Source of the DNA: Chamaesiphon sp. 336R_metabinner_41
GTDB lineage: Bacteria; Cyanobacteriota; Cyanobacteriia; Cyanobacteriales; Chamaesiphonaceae
Length of the DNA: 53,797 bases
NCBI GenBank assembly: GCA_025359915.1
Contig: JANYDE010000010.1
Coordinates: 1 to 53,797, forward strand
Reading direction: 5' to 3'
Below, piece after piece: positions 25,592 through 33,942 of the stretch. Under the pieces are notes generated by a model. That model saw only the letters and a program-made list of their open reading frames with translations, searched no databases and was not told the origin of the DNA. How positions within the stretch are numbered: the stretch's first letter is position 1; each line of letters opens with the position of its first letter. Both the position numbers and the translations under genes were made by a program.

Positions 25592-26641
25592 ATGAAAGCA
25601 CAAGTATTTCGTGGAGTCAACAACCTCAGCTACGAAGACATTCCCATCCCTGAATTAGCCGCAGATGAAGTCCTGGTGCAGGTAAAGGTAGTGGGGTTGT
25701 GTCAGTCAGACATCAAGAAAATCCTTTATCCGCTATACGAGCCGCCGCGAATTTTTGGACATGAAACCGCTGGAGTCATTAGTAAAGTAGGTGCTGATGT
25801 CCGCGATTGGCAAGTGGGGCAACGGGTAGTCGTGATGCATCATATTCCCTGTATGCACTGCAATTACTGTCTCCACGAAAATTATTCGATGTGCGATGTT
25901 TACAAAAATATCACGACTACGGCTGGATTTACACCTAGTGGTGGTGGCTTTGCAGAATATGTCAAAGTACCAGGACATATCGTTTGCAATGGCGGTTTGA
26001 TTCCAATTCCAGATCGAGTCACCGACGAACAAGCCAGTTTTGTGGAGCCAACAAATTGCTGTCTCAAAGCTGTCAAGAAAGCTAATATTCAGGCGGGAGA
26101 TACAGTCTTAATTACTGGAGCTGGACCGATTGGGTTAATGTTTATTATGTTAGTCAAACATTTTGGAGCCAGAGCAATCTCGACGGATTTAATTCCCGCT
26201 AGAGTCGCCAAGGCTCTGGCTGTAGGAGCTGAAGCAGCTTTCGACGCAAGAGATCCAGATTTGACTGCCAAAATTCACGCTTTAACTGGGGGCATGGGTG
26301 TAGATACATCGATTCTCGCGGTGCCTAGTGATAAAGCATTTTTTCAAGCCTTAGATTGTACGCGAAAAGGTGGGAAAATATTGTTTTTTGCCGAGTTTCC
26401 CGATGAGTTAGAAATCCCCATCAATCCAAATGTTTTATATCGACGGGAAATTGATTTGATGGGTAGTTATAGTTCTTCGTTTAGAGTACAAGCTTTAGCT
26501 GCAGATCTAGTCTTCAATCATCGAATTGATGTCGATGCCCTAATTAGCGATAGGTACCATCTCAAAGATCTGGACAAGGCTGTAGCTCAAGCCACGAAAC
26601 CCACACCGGAAACTTATAAAATCCTTCTATATCCAAACTAA
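25592..26641 (+). CDS. Zinc-dependent medium-chain dehydrogenase
   Basis: The 349-residue protein belongs to the zinc alcohol/polyol dehydrogenase (MDR) family. Catalytic zinc ligands are visible at Cys37 (GLCQSDI) and His57-Glu58 (GHETAG). The structural zinc set is Cys87, Cys90, Cys93 and Cys101. The NAD(P)-binding motif is VLITGAGPIGLM (Rossmann GxGxxG), and TDLIPARVAKALAVGAEAAFD follows. It resembles threonine- or sorbitol-dehydrogenase-like members. The exact substrate is not decidable. It is a single gene, convergent with the class III alcohol dehydrogenase downstream. No ribosome-binding site is visible because the leader is made of C-rich repeats. Confidence 0.85.
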   Translation: MKAQVFRGVNNLSYEDIPIPELAADEVLVQVKVVGLCQSDIKKILYPLYEPPRIFGHETAGVISKVGADVRDWQVGQRVVVMHHIPCMHCNYCLHENYSMCDVYKNITTTAGFTPSGGGFAEYVKVPGHIVCNGGLIPIPDRVTDEQASFVEPTNCCLKAVKKANIQAGDTVLITGAGPIGLMFIMLVKHFGARAISTDLIPARVAKALAVGAEAAFDARDPDLTAKIHALTGGMGVDTSILAVPSDKAFFQALDCTRKGGKILFFAEFPDELEIPINPNVLYRREIDLMGSYSSSFRVQALAADLVFNHRIDVDALISDRYHLKDLDKAVAQATKPTPETYKILLYPN

Positions 26642-26688
26642 TTAAATTCTATCTCCCTCCCAGCTCCTCCCTCCCCCCTCCTCCCTCT

Positions 26689-27798
26689 CTAAAAAGTAAG
26701 AATCGATCGAATAGATTTACCTTGATGCATCAGATCGAAGGCATCATTAATCCGATCGATCGGCATAATTTCACTTACCAAATCATCGATATTAATCTTC
26801 CCGTCCATATACCAATCGACGATTTTGGGGACATCTGTTCGCCCTTTTACACCACCAAAAGCAGTGCCCTTCCACACCCTGCCCGTAACTAATTGAAAAG
26901 GCTTAGTCGAGAGTTCCTGTCCTGCTCCAGCGACACCGACAATCACACTTACACCCCAACCTTTGTGACAACATTCGAGAGCTTGGCGCATCAGATTGAC
27001 ATTACCAATACATTCAAAACTATAGTCAGCACCGCCCTTGGTGAGATCGACTAAATAGGGCACCAAATCACCTTCTACTTCCTGCGGATTGACAAAATGA
27101 GTCATCCCCAATTTTTCAGCCAAAGGACGTTTTGCGGGATTGATATCCACACCGATAATCATATTTGCCCCCACCATCCGCGCAGCTTGAATCACATTCA
27201 AACCCACACCACCCAATCCAAACACAACAACATTGGCACCTGCTTCAACTTTGGCGGTATTAATTACCGCGCCAATCCCAGTTGTTACACCACACCCAAT
27301 TAAACACACCTTTTCAAATGGTGCGTCGGGACGAATTTTAGCCAGGGCAATTTCGGGAACCACCGTATAGTTTGCAAAAGTAGAAGTCCCCATATAGTGG
27401 TGCAACATCTCCCCCTCATATGAAAAACGACTGCTGCCATCGGGCATCACCCCGCGCCCTTGAGTGAGGCGAATTGCTTGACAGAGATTGGTTTTGCCAC
27501 TGACACAGTAACTACAATTACGGCACTCTGGGACATATAATGGAATCACTCGATCGCCTGGTTTTAGGCTGGTGACACCCGCACCAATTTCGACAACTAC
27601 CCCTGCACCCTCATGTCCTAAAATGGCGGGAAACAAGCCTTCTGGGTCGGCTCCTGAGAGTGTATAGGCATCGGTATGACAGACTCCAGTTGCTTTGATT
27701 TCGACTAATACTTCTCCCGCCTGGGGTGGCGCGAGGTTGACGGTGGTAATTTCGAGGGGTTTACCAGCATGAAATGCAACAGCAGCTTTGACTTGCAT
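26689..27798 (-). CDS. frmA: S-(hydroxymethyl)glutathione dehydrogenase / class III alcohol dehydrogenase
   Basis: This enzyme oxidises S-(hydroxymethyl)glutathione, the adduct of formaldehyde and glutathione, and usually also reduces S-nitrosoglutathione. From the ATG at 27798 it has 369 residues, the normal family length. Motifs: [17 protein letters not shown], Cys40-His-Thr-Asp, GHEGAGVV (His62/Glu63), the structural zinc stretch [18 protein letters not shown], and [12 protein letters not shown] for NAD. The open frame continues 22 codons upstream, but that part is encoded by a dispersed repeat (27826-27874) and is rejected. Glutathione would come from GshB (18471). No S-formylglutathione hydrolase gene is adjacent. 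Confidence 0.93.
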   Translation of the reverse strand: MQVKAAVAFHAGKPLEITTVNLAPPQAGEVLVEIKATGVCHTDAYTLSGADPEGLFPAILGHEGAGVVVEIGAGVTSLKPGDRVIPLYVPECRNCSYCVSGKTNLCQAIRLTQGRGVMPDGSSRFSYEGEMLHHYMGTSTFANYTVVPEIALAKIRPDAPFEKVCLIGCGVTTGIGAVINTAKVEAGANVVVFGLGGVGLNVIQAARMVGANMIIGVDINPAKRPLAEKLGMTHFVNPQEVEGDLVPYLVDLTKGGADYSFECIGNVNLMRQALECCHKGWGVSVIVGVAGAGQELSTKPFQLVTGRVWKGTAFGGVKGRTDVPKIVDWYMDGKINIDDLVSEIMPIDRINDAFDLMHQGKSIRSILTF

Positions 27799-27825
27799 GA
27801 TAGATGTAGAGTGATGTAGTGATTT

Positions 27826-27874
27826 AGCGAAAAGTGCGGTCTTGGGGTTTTCCCAAGGGAGCACCTTTTCAAGA
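27826..27874. repeat. 51-nt dispersed repeat family, copy 1 (inverted)
   Basis: Read on the minus strand this is GTCTTGAAAAGGTGCTC, a CTTGGG(G)AAA(A)CCCCAAG hairpin core, and GACCGCACTTTTCGCT. Sister copies are at 31514-31564 and 47157-47207. It lies in the leader of the class III alcohol dehydrogenase gene and is followed by TTTAGCGAAAAGTG, a partial duplication. Confidence 0.92.
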
Positions 27875-27904
27875 CAGTGGTTTAGCGAAAAGTGAATACT
27901 AATT

Positions 27905-28492
27905 TTACGATTCTAACCATTCAAATAGTTGACCGACAGTTAGTTGAAATGACTCGGCAAATTCAGGCACGGGTAACAAATCTTCCTTGTTTTCAAAGAC
28001 TGAAATCTTTGGTTGTTGGTCTAACGTTCCTAGATTATCGGCAAAATAGACAAATACTAATTCTTCGTCTGGGTCGATTAACCAACCCATTTGAGTGCTG
28101 TGGGTAAGACACCGGAGAATATTTCGGACGACTTTTGTTTGACTTTGTTCGGGAGAAAGAATTTCAATCGTCCAATCAGGCGCGAGGGCAAATACATTGG
28201 CAACTTTTCCATCATTATCGCGAGGGATATGTTCCCACGAGAACACCGCAACATCTGGTACGATGGAACGTCCGCCAAAAGTACAGCGTAATTCTGGATA
28301 AGCGCGGGCAATCTTTTCAGGCTTGAGTGCGGCATTAATAGCAGGGACAAGATCTCCTTGAATGGTACTATGTTTTCCTTGCGGCATCGGTTTTTGGATA
28401 ATTTGACCGTCGATAAACTCGCTCGCAGGTTTGGTTTCTGGTAGAGTCAGGAATGTATTGAGATCGATCGATTTAATTGGTGTTTGAACCAT
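27905..28492 (-). CDS. Uma2 family endonuclease-fold protein (DUF820)
   Basis: Uma2/DUF820 proteins are highly amplified in cyanobacteria and have a PD-(D/E)xK nuclease fold. Their biological role is mostly unknown. The 195-residue product has [24 protein letters not shown] at the N-terminus, then [22 protein letters not shown] (Asp of the active site in VPDVAVF) and [20 protein letters not shown] (Glu/Lys region). All core motifs are present. A 45-nt repeat shared with the methyltransferase leader lies about 100 nt upstream of the start. The gene stands alone. Confidence 0.9.
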   Translation of the reverse strand: MVQTPIKSIDLNTFLTLPETKPASEFIDGQIIQKPMPQGKHSTIQGDLVPAINAALKPEKIARAYPELRCTFGGRSIVPDVAVFSWEHIPRDNDGKVANVFALAPDWTIEILSPEQSQTKVVRNILRCLTHSTQMGWLIDPDEELVFVYFADNLGTLDQQPKISVFENKEDLLPVPEFAESFQLTVGQLFEWLES

Positions 28493-28595
28493 TGCCGATA
28501 AGGTGATTGGTTAGTTATATTTTATCGAAAATCGGAACTATGATTAATTGTGATCGATGCTTTTACAGAGCGACTCCGCCAACGAATCTGATGCT

Positions 28596-28640
28596 GGTTT
28601 TTAAAAATGAAACTGCTATAATCCGCATTCTGTCGTCAAC
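28596..28640. repeat. 45-nt dispersed repeat, copy 2
   Basis: This is the same element as 14481-14525 (42 of 45 identical, same orientation). It contains CTGCTATAATCC, a good -10-like TATAAT on the plus strand in this copy; copy 1 has TACAAT. Confidence 0.9.
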
Positions 28641-28679
28641 GATCTGAAAGGTTAATCATAATTAATCATAGTTTCGACA

Positions 28680-30080
28680 CTACGATGGCAATTGACTCAT
28701 CTGTTCCAAATCCAATACCTGCGCCAACAATTCTGGCTCCATTAATCCTTGCTCCAACACAATTTGACGCAACGATTTACCTGTAGCCAAAGATTCCTTC
28801 GCCACATGCGCTGCATTCAAATAACCGATGTGAGTATTCAGTGCGGTTACGAGTGCCAAACTCCCCTCCGCATAATCGCGACAGCGTTCGGAATTGGCGG
28901 TGATGCCGACGATACATTGATCCGTTAAAGCCTTAATCGCATTGCCCAAAATCTCGATGCTATGAATCAGATCGTAGGCAATCAACGGCATCATCACATT
29001 CAATTCTAATTGTCCCGCTTGAGCGGCCATTTCGATCGATCGATCGAATCCCATTACTTGAAAACACACCATCGAAATCATTTCGGCCATCACCGGATTG
29101 TACTTCCCAGGCATGATCGACGAGCCAGGTTGGACGGGAGGGAGTTGGATTTCTTTTAAACCTGTCTTTGGCCCTGAATCCATCAATCGCAGGTCATGGG
29201 AGATTTTAACCAGGTCTGCGGCGAGATTGCGGAGACTACCAGATACATTCACAAATGGTGCCATACTTTGCATGGCTGCCATCAAATGCGGTGCAACAGT
29301 CAGCGGTTGTCCGATTAATTCTCCCAAAATTTGGGCAACAGTCGATCGATATTCAGGATGAGTATTCAAGCCTGTACCCGCAGCACTTCCACCTAAACCT
29401 AATTTAGTTAAGTCGCCTGATGCAGTAGTAATCCTAACTTGATGATCGCGTAAAATCTGCGCGAACGCGCCAAAACTATCGCCCAATCGCACGGGTACCG
29501 CATCTTGCATGTGGGTACGTCCAGATTTGACGATCGAGTGAAATTCTACCGCTTTTTTGTCCATTGCGGCGATCGCACCAGCCAACGCAGGCAATAAAGT
29601 ATGACTGAGCGCGAGCAATCCTCCCACCCGAATCGCCGTCGGAATCACATCATTGGTAGACTGTCCGTAATTAACATGATCGTTTGGATTCACCCGTTGA
29701 TAGTTGCCTTTAATATCACCCAATATTTCCAGCGCACGGTTGGCTAATACCTCATTGACATTCATGTGGTGAGAAGTTCCCGCACCAGCCTGATAGACAT
29801 CGACAACAAATTGTTCGCGCAGATTTCCTTGCAAAATCTCATCGGCGGCGGCGACAATCGATCGAGTGAGTTCGCTATTAATACAGCCTAATTTACCATT
29901 GGCAATCGCAGCGGCTTTTTTGATGAGAATACAAGCATCGACATAGGTAGCCAGTGGTTTCAATCCACTAATTGGGAAATTCTCGATCGCCCGCAAAGTC
30001 TGAATGCCATAATAGGCGGATTCAGGGATCTGACGTTCCCCCATCGAATCCTGCTCAATCCGGTAATTATCTTGATTCAT
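28680..30080 (-). CDS. aspA: Aspartate ammonia-lyase
   Basis: The enzyme converts L-aspartate to fumarate and ammonia. The 466-residue length and the N-terminal YRIEQDSMGERQIPESAYYGIQTLRAIENFPISG point to AspA rather than fumarase. Superfamily signature regions are TSHHMNVNEVLANRALEI, GQSTNDVIPTAIRV, SGRTHMQDAVPVRLG and the catalytic serine loop GSSIMPGKYNPVMAE. The enzyme is a cytoplasmic tetramer. Class II fumarase is the nearest alternative, but the first 60 residues favour aspartase. The gene lies directly downstream of the carboxysome locus on the same strand, about 60 nt after ccmO. Read-through is possible, although no metabolic link is obvious. Confidence 0.88.
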   Translation of the reverse strand: MNQDNYRIEQDSMGERQIPESAYYGIQTLRAIENFPISGLKPLATYVDACILIKKAAAIANGKLGCINSELTRSIVAAADEILQGNLREQFVVDVYQAGAGTSHHMNVNEVLANRALEILGDIKGNYQRVNPNDHVNYGQSTNDVIPTAIRVGGLLALSHTLLPALAGAIAAMDKKAVEFHSIVKSGRTHMQDAVPVRLGDSFGAFAQILRDHQVRITTASGDLTKLGLGGSAAGTGLNTHPEYRSTVAQILGELIGQPLTVAPHLMAAMQSMAPFVNVSGSLRNLAADLVKISHDLRLMDSGPKTGLKEIQLPPVQPGSSIMPGKYNPVMAEMISMVCFQVMGFDRSIEMAAQAGQLELNVMMPLIAYDLIHSIEILGNAIKALTDQCIVGITANSERCRDYAEGSLALVTALNTHIGYLNAAHVAKESLATGKSLRQIVLEQGLMEPELLAQVLDLEQMSQLPS

Positions 30081-30143
30081 AGTCGATCGATCCTAAGCAC
30101 AAGCTTATATTATATCGAGCGATGGGAAATGGAAGAATAGATT

Positions 30144-30938
30144 CTAATACAGCTCGATCGAAGATTCTCGTTGACGTAGTTTTTGTCCAGAACCGTCGAT
30201 TAATAACTTTTGTTCTAATTCTACTTGTTCGGCTTCAACCAGCTCCACTTCTACCATTGGTGCGTTGACTGATTGTGGTAGTCTCAGTGGTAATACTAGT
30301 GGTTGTTGTTCGGGAATGACTAAAGCTTGTTCAATCCAATAACTAGCTGTAGGAATAGTTCGTTCTAAATCTTCTAATGGACGCGGAATTACCATGATGG
30401 AGCGAAGTTCGCCAATCCGCTCGGCGACTGACATTCCAGCATCGAGCGCAAAAGTAACATTGGAAACTGTCCCCCGAATAATTGCCGTACAAAAGCCCGC
30501 ACCAGTTTTTTCATAGCCAGACACATGGACATCCGCTGTCTTGAGCATCGCATCCATCGCTCCTACCATCGGTGGGAATCCGCGGGTTTCGAGTAACCCA
30601 ATTGCAAGATTAGTCAGCTTACTTTTGCCGACAACTTGAGCTAACATGCGATCGCTAATTGGCAACACCGCATTAAGATTAGGTGAAGGACGCGATATTA
30701 CTGATTGATAAATCAATTCATCCATCTGAGCCGCGACTTCTGCGCCTGCGGCTACTGCTAATCTGACATCGGGGAACCTACCGCGAATCACCGCAGTACA
30801 ATAACCCCCCCCAATCTTTTCATAGCCAACCAAAGTGACATCGGCAGATTTGATCATCATATCTGCCGTTCCCACCATCGCCGGAAAGCTCCGAGTGGAT
30901 ATTAACCCGATGGCACTTTCGGCATGAATGTTCGACAT
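30144..30938 (-). CDS. ccmO: Carboxysome shell protein CcmO (tandem BMC domains)
   Basis: CcmO is a beta-carboxysome shell protein with two fused BMC domains that forms pseudohexameric trimers in the shell facets or edges. The 264-residue product has BMC1 at about 8-95 ([35 protein letters not shown]) and BMC2 at about 112-195 (AIGLLETRGFPPMVGAMDAMLKTADVHVSGYEKTG). An acidic Glu/Val-rich tail of about 60 residues follows. It is the last gene of the minus-strand ccm run. Four copies of a GTTGATA heptamer end 9 nt before its ATG, and no Shine-Dalgarno is visible. Confidence 0.95.
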   Translation of the reverse strand: MSNIHAESAIGLISTRSFPAMVGTADMMIKSADVTLVGYEKIGGGYCTAVIRGRFPDVRLAVAAGAEVAAQMDELIYQSVISRPSPNLNAVLPISDRMLAQVVGKSKLTNLAIGLLETRGFPPMVGAMDAMLKTADVHVSGYEKTGAGFCTAIIRGTVSNVTFALDAGMSVAERIGELRSIMVIPRPLEDLERTIPTASYWIEQALVIPEQQPLVLPLRLPQSVNAPMVEVELVEAEQVELEQKLLIDGSGQKLRQRESSIELY

Positions 30939-30946
30939 GTAGATTA

Positions 30947-30974
30947 GTTGATAGTTGATAGTTGATAGTTGATA
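30947..30974. repeat. STRR heptamer GTTGATA x4 upstream of ccmO
   Basis: Four exact head-to-tail copies sit in the ccmO leader, occupying the ribosome-binding region. The same unit (complement TATCAAC) recurs at about 9990-10006 and 31617-31637. Confidence 0.95.
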
Positions 30975-31076
30975 GTTAAAAATCTAGTCAATTTTCGACT
31001 ACCAACTTGCTACAGTCAATCTTTTGATTCGATCGATCTTCCAGCAAAAAGACTACCCAAAAGCTATTACTAGTGA

Positions 31077-31424
31077 CTAGCTAATACGACCTTCAACTTG
31101 GTCGCGGAATTCTTGGACTTCTTCAGTATAACCAATTGGCAGAATTCGCTCAACGTTGGGATGGGGACGAGGAATGATTACCCAAGATTCGAGGGTACCA
31201 CCATAGACTTTCTCAACTACCTCTACACCAGCCGCCATTGCCTGTTTGACCTCAGAAACGTCTCCACGCACGTTAACGGTAAATCTAGCACTACCAGCCC
31301 GCAGGTAGCCCACTAAGGTGACACGTCCAGCCTTGAGCATAGCATCAGCAGCAGCCAAGACAGCCGGAAATCCTTTGGTTTCGATCGAACCAACCGCCTG
31401 TTGAGAACTCAATGAATCAGCCAT
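31077..31424 (-). CDS. ccmK4: Carboxysome shell protein CcmK4
   Basis: This is a 115-residue single-domain BMC protein. The sequence [51 protein letters not shown] is typical of CcmK4: LRAGSARF rather than the EKIGSGRV of CcmK1/K2. CcmK4 is a minor shell paralogue that forms heterohexamers with CcmK3 and tunes shell permeability (established in other cyanobacteria). ccmK3 lies upstream on the same strand, separated by 217 nt of repeats. An AAGGAA ribosome-binding site lies upstream of the ATG. In most beta-cyanobacteria ccmK3-ccmK4 is a satellite locus; here it is inside the main cluster. Confidence 0.92.
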   Translation of the reverse strand: MADSLSSQQAVGSIETKGFPAVLAAADAMLKAGRVTLVGYLRAGSARFTVNVRGDVSEVKQAMAAGVEVVEKVYGGTLESWVIIPRPHPNVERILPIGYTEEVQEFRDQVEGRIS

Positions 31425-31641
31425 TAAAATATATTCCTTGTAATAATAAATTATTCGTTCGCGTAGCGTCTCTAGTTGAGTGTGTTGGGTTTCATTCTTC
31501 TGCTTGGTGCGCTGTCTTGAAAAGGTGCTCTACTTGGGGAAACCCCAAGACCGCACTTTTCGCTAAACCGTCGGGGAACCCGACGAGCGCGCATCCGCAA
31601 CCCAACCTACAGATCTATCAACTATCAACTATCAACTAATT
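31425..31641. repeat. Repeat-packed spacer between ccmK3 and ccmK4
   Basis: Within 217 nt there are: a GCGTAGCG REP fragment (about 31450-31460); GTTGGGTTT (about 31480) and its inverted partner AACCCAAC (about 31601-31608); the 51-nt dispersed repeat (31514-31564, hairpin CTTGGGG-AAA-CCCCAAG); a CGTCGGG-GAA-CCCGACG hairpin (about 31569-31585); and three TATCAAC heptamers (31617-31637). These hairpins may reduce read-through from ccmK3 into ccmK4 and ccmO. Confidence 0.85.
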
Positions 31642-31965
31642 TCACACCCAAAATTCTTCAGATTCTGTTGTATATTGCATCGGCATGACGCTATCTAGGT
31701 TTCCGGTTGGATGAGGAACGATATAGTGACTGACTAAAGCACCTTTTTTGGTAGCTTCACAAGCCAAAACACCAGCCGCAACAGCTTGATTCACTTCGGA
31801 TACTGGACCGCGAATCGAGATCATAAACTCGGCGCGTTCTGCCAAACCATAGTAAACCAATGTGACATTCCCAGCTTTGAGCATCGCATCAGCAGCAGCT
31901 AACACAGGCGGAAATCCATCGGTTTGAATCGTCCCGACTGCTTGTCTGGAACTTCGAGTTGCCAT
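31642..31965 (-). CDS. ccmK3: Carboxysome shell protein CcmK3
   Basis: This is a 107-residue single BMC protein. [53 protein letters not shown] matches CcmK3: the VYYxLAER stretch replaces the [10 protein letters not shown] pore-side sequence of CcmK1/K2. CcmK3 does not form stable homohexamers in other species but assembles with CcmK4. A strong GGAGGA ribosome-binding site precedes the ATG. The gene starts 101 nt after the mcdB stop, so it is probably expressed with mcdAB. Confidence 0.92.
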   Translation of the reverse strand: MATRSSRQAVGTIQTDGFPPVLAAADAMLKAGNVTLVYYGLAERAEFMISIRGPVSEVNQAVAAGVLACEATKKGALVSHYIVPHPTGNLDSVMPMQYTTESEEFWV

Positions 31966-32066
31966 TGAAAAATATCCTCCTGCTCGATCGACTAATAACC
32001 TTTAAAATAAGCTTAGAGAGGAAGACAGCGATAATAACTGAGATCGTCTCTAGCCGTTACATTTTT

Positions 32067-32477
32067 TTAGTCCAACCAACCGATATCAGTGTTATTCCGA
32101 CGGCGAAGTGTTTCTTCACGGGACTGAGTAGGACGAGCCGTCAGGGATGCGTGAGAAGTATCTTTCTTTACAATCGCTGTGGTAGCTTTAGCTTTAGCTG
32201 GAGCTGCTGCTGGTTGTTCTGACAATTTTACAATCATTGCCTTAGCATCATTCAACTCTTTCATCAAGGCATCAAATTTCTGCTGTTGAAGTTTTGCTTC
32301 CTTCTCTTGAGCAGCTTTGGCTTGAGCGTCGTCGTTGGTTGGAGGTGTCATATTCGTGGTGGTTATAGGAGTAGGCGTTGGACTGGGTGCGGTAGTCTCC
32401 CGTGTGGGGATTACTAATGGTTGCTGCATTTCCTGCCGCAACACATCAGATGCTGATGTTTTTTTCTTGACAGTCAT
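32067..32477 (-). CDS. mcdB: McdB-like carboxysome positioning protein
   Basis: McdB loads onto carboxysomes and stimulates the McdA ATPase, so carboxysomes become spaced along the nucleoid. The protein (136 residues from the ATG at 32477) has the expected layout: a basic N-terminus (TVKKKTSASDVLRQEM), a Thr/Pro-rich disordered stretch (about 25-50), a Gln/Glu/Lys-rich coiled coil (about 52-90), an Ala/Lys linker and a conserved end IGWLD. The Trp is three residues from the C-terminus, in line with the invariant C-terminal tryptophan of McdB proteins. A TTG at 32489 would overlap mcdA; the ATG is preferred. Identification rests on context and layout, as primary sequence is weakly conserved. 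Confidence 0.85.
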   Translation of the reverse strand: MTVKKKTSASDVLRQEMQQPLVIPTRETTAPSPTPTPITTTNMTPPTNDDAQAKAAQEKEAKLQQQKFDALMKELNDAKAMIVKLSEQPAAAPAKAKATTAIVKKDTSHASLTARPTQSREETLRRRNNTDIGWLD

Positions 32478-32479
32478 AT

Positions 32480-33139
32480 TTAGTTCCAATCTTTCCAGAT
32501 TTCATTGACAACACAACGGTAATCAGCGGCTGCGGGTGCGGCTGCGATCCCTTTACACTGACTAATTGGCAATCCTGACATTGCAGCACGTTCGTGAATT
32601 TTCAAATTCCTGATTACTGTATAATAAACCGGAATCTGACACTGCAATAAGGTTTGTTGGGCTTCTTGCGCTTCTCTCAAACCGCGAGAATTTACCTTAG
32701 TCAGTAAGACGCGATGGCTAATCTGGGACGGAATCACCACCTGTCTCACCGTGCGAATCAATGCGGCTAGATCCATTGGTGCGGGAGGAGTTGGCAACAG
32801 CAAGTAGTCTGCTACGGGCATAATCGCCTCGTAAGCCGCAGAATCGAGCGCAGGCGGCATATCTACAACCACGATGTCGTAATCTGCCCACTGTGCCCGA
32901 TTCACACCCTTTAAGTCAGCCAGTGCGGTAGTCTCAAAGCCCAAATCTCGACCTTCAGACTGCTTTACCCACCAACTCGCCGAGCCTTGGGAATCGGCAT
33001 CGACTAGTAGTACCCGATGCTGTTCGCCAAAGATGGCGGCGATATTAATGGCGGTTGTCGTTTTCCCCACACCGCCTTTACCATTCAATACGACGAGAAC
33101 TTTGGTAGATTTGAGTTTTGGTAGTGCTGTTTTTGGCAT
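32480..33139 (-). CDS. mcdA: McdA-like ParA ATPase for carboxysome positioning
   Basis: McdA is a ParA-family ATPase that coats the nucleoid and moves or spaces carboxysomes together with McdB. The product (219 residues) has the deviant Walker A box NGKGGVGKTTTA, including the signature lysine Lys21 and Lys26. VLLVDADSQGSASWW and the Walker B-like DIVVVDMPPALDS follow. The signature lysine is the mark of the so-called Type 2 McdA, whereas Type 1 proteins lack it. The open frame extends back into ccmN to 33295, but the ATG at 33139 (MPKTALPKLKSTK) is the proper start, 4 nt after the ccmN stop. mcdB follows with almost no gap. Confidence 0.9.
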   Translation of the reverse strand: MPKTALPKLKSTKVLVVLNGKGGVGKTTTAINIAAIFGEQHRVLLVDADSQGSASWWVKQSEGRDLGFETTALADLKGVNRAQWADYDIVVVDMPPALDSAAYEAIMPVADYLLLPTPPAPMDLAALIRTVRQVVIPSQISHRVLLTKVNSRGLREAQEAQQTLLQCQIPVYYTVIRNLKIHERAAMSGLPISQCKGIAAAPAAADYRCVVNEIWKDWN

Positions 33140-33143
33140 GATT

Positions 33144-33803
33144 TCAACCATTGGGGAAAAGCTGGCGTTTAAGCCTGTCGAAACTAGCACGTCCAGCGAC
33201 ATATTCGTTCGAGCGATGTTCGATTTCAACCGTTTCTTCGACATACCCACCCTCAAAGGGAATCGGTGGGGCTTCTGGCTGGTAAGTACTCTCAACAGGT
33301 GGCGGCGGTTCCACGATGGGTGCTTTCACCGTTGAGGTATCCCACGCATCACTGGTATCCCAGAGATCGGGAGGAGCGGAAGCATCTACTGGATCTGGCT
33401 CTGCAACTGGAGTGGGTACATCCAGTGTTTCCACCACAGATACTTCACCCCGACTGCTATCACCCAAGATTGAATGAGTAGGGACGACATCCCCATCCTC
33501 AATTCGTGGATTGACCACCGTCGATCCCGCGCCAATACAGACATTTCGCTCGATCGATCCAGTCCCGACAATCAGCACCCCGCGACCGATACACACTCCC
33601 GCCCCAATGTCAATATCTCCACCCGCTGCATGAACGATCGTTCCAGCACCGATACATACCCCCGCCCCGATCGTAATCCGACTATTCTCCTCGGCTTGGA
33701 GTAATACCCCAGGCGCGATGGCCGCAGTCGGATCGATCGAGACATTGCCATCAAGATGGACGGGTACTACCTCCCTGGATACTGATCGGAATTTGGTAAG
33801 CAT
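33144..33803 (-). CDS. ccmN: Carboxysome assembly protein CcmN
   Basis: CcmN links the Rubisco-CcmM core to the CcmK shell. The 219-residue protein has an N-terminal left-handed beta-helix of hexapeptide repeats (about 20-115: IAPGVLL, ITIGAGVCIGAG, IDIGAGVCIGRGVLI, IERNVCIGAGSTV). A Pro/Asp-rich disordered linker follows (about 125-195). The C-terminal amphipathic encapsulation peptide (about 201-218, VAGRASFDRLKRQLFPN) recruits CcmK shell proteins. Both functional ends are intact. In the usual operon ccmN follows ccmM; here it follows the SSUL-only gene. mcdA begins 4 nt beyond its stop, implying translational coupling. Confidence 0.93.
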   Translation of the reverse strand: MLTKFRSVSREVVPVHLDGNVSIDPTAAIAPGVLLQAEENSRITIGAGVCIGAGTIVHAAGGDIDIGAGVCIGRGVLIVGTGSIERNVCIGAGSTVVNPRIEDGDVVPTHSILGDSSRGEVSVVETLDVPTPVAEPDPVDASAPPDLWDTSDAWDTSTVKAPIVEPPPPVESTYQPEAPPIPFEGGYVEETVEIEHRSNEYVAGRASFDRLKRQLFPNG

Positions 33804-33823
33804 GGATGGGAGTTGCTCTGGAA

Positions 33824-33877
33824 AATCCCCTCCGAGGAGGGGTGCCCGTAGGGCGGGGTGGGTAGATCTACGCAGCT
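33824..33877. repeat. CCCCTCC-GA-GGAGGGG hairpin element before ccmN
   Basis: A perfect 7-bp stem (33827-33833 / 33836-33842) with a 2-nt spacer is followed by GGGCGGGGTGGGTAGATCTACG. It lies in the 139-nt gap between the SSUL-only gene and ccmN. It belongs to the same CCCTCCCC/AGATCT element family as 22593, 36299 and 53497. Confidence 0.75.
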
Positions 33878-33942
33878 AATCAAATCAAATAAACCCAACT
33901 GTTTACTAGTAACTTTTTGCTGTTAGTCGATCGTGTTAACGT

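Noticed and set aside
27799-27864. 22-codon N-terminal extension of the class III alcohol dehydrogenase
   Set aside because: It is encoded by the 51-nt dispersed repeat. The ATG at 27798 gives the normal family start and length.
28680-30080. Alternative call as class II fumarase
   Set aside because: The N-terminal YYGIQTLRAIENFPISG region and the GKYNPVMAE loop fit aspartase better, though the superfamily is shared.
33140-33295. 52-codon N-terminal extension of McdA inside ccmN
   Set aside because: It overlaps the functional C-terminal peptide of CcmN in another frame. The ATG at 33139 starts the ParA fold at the expected distance from Walker A.
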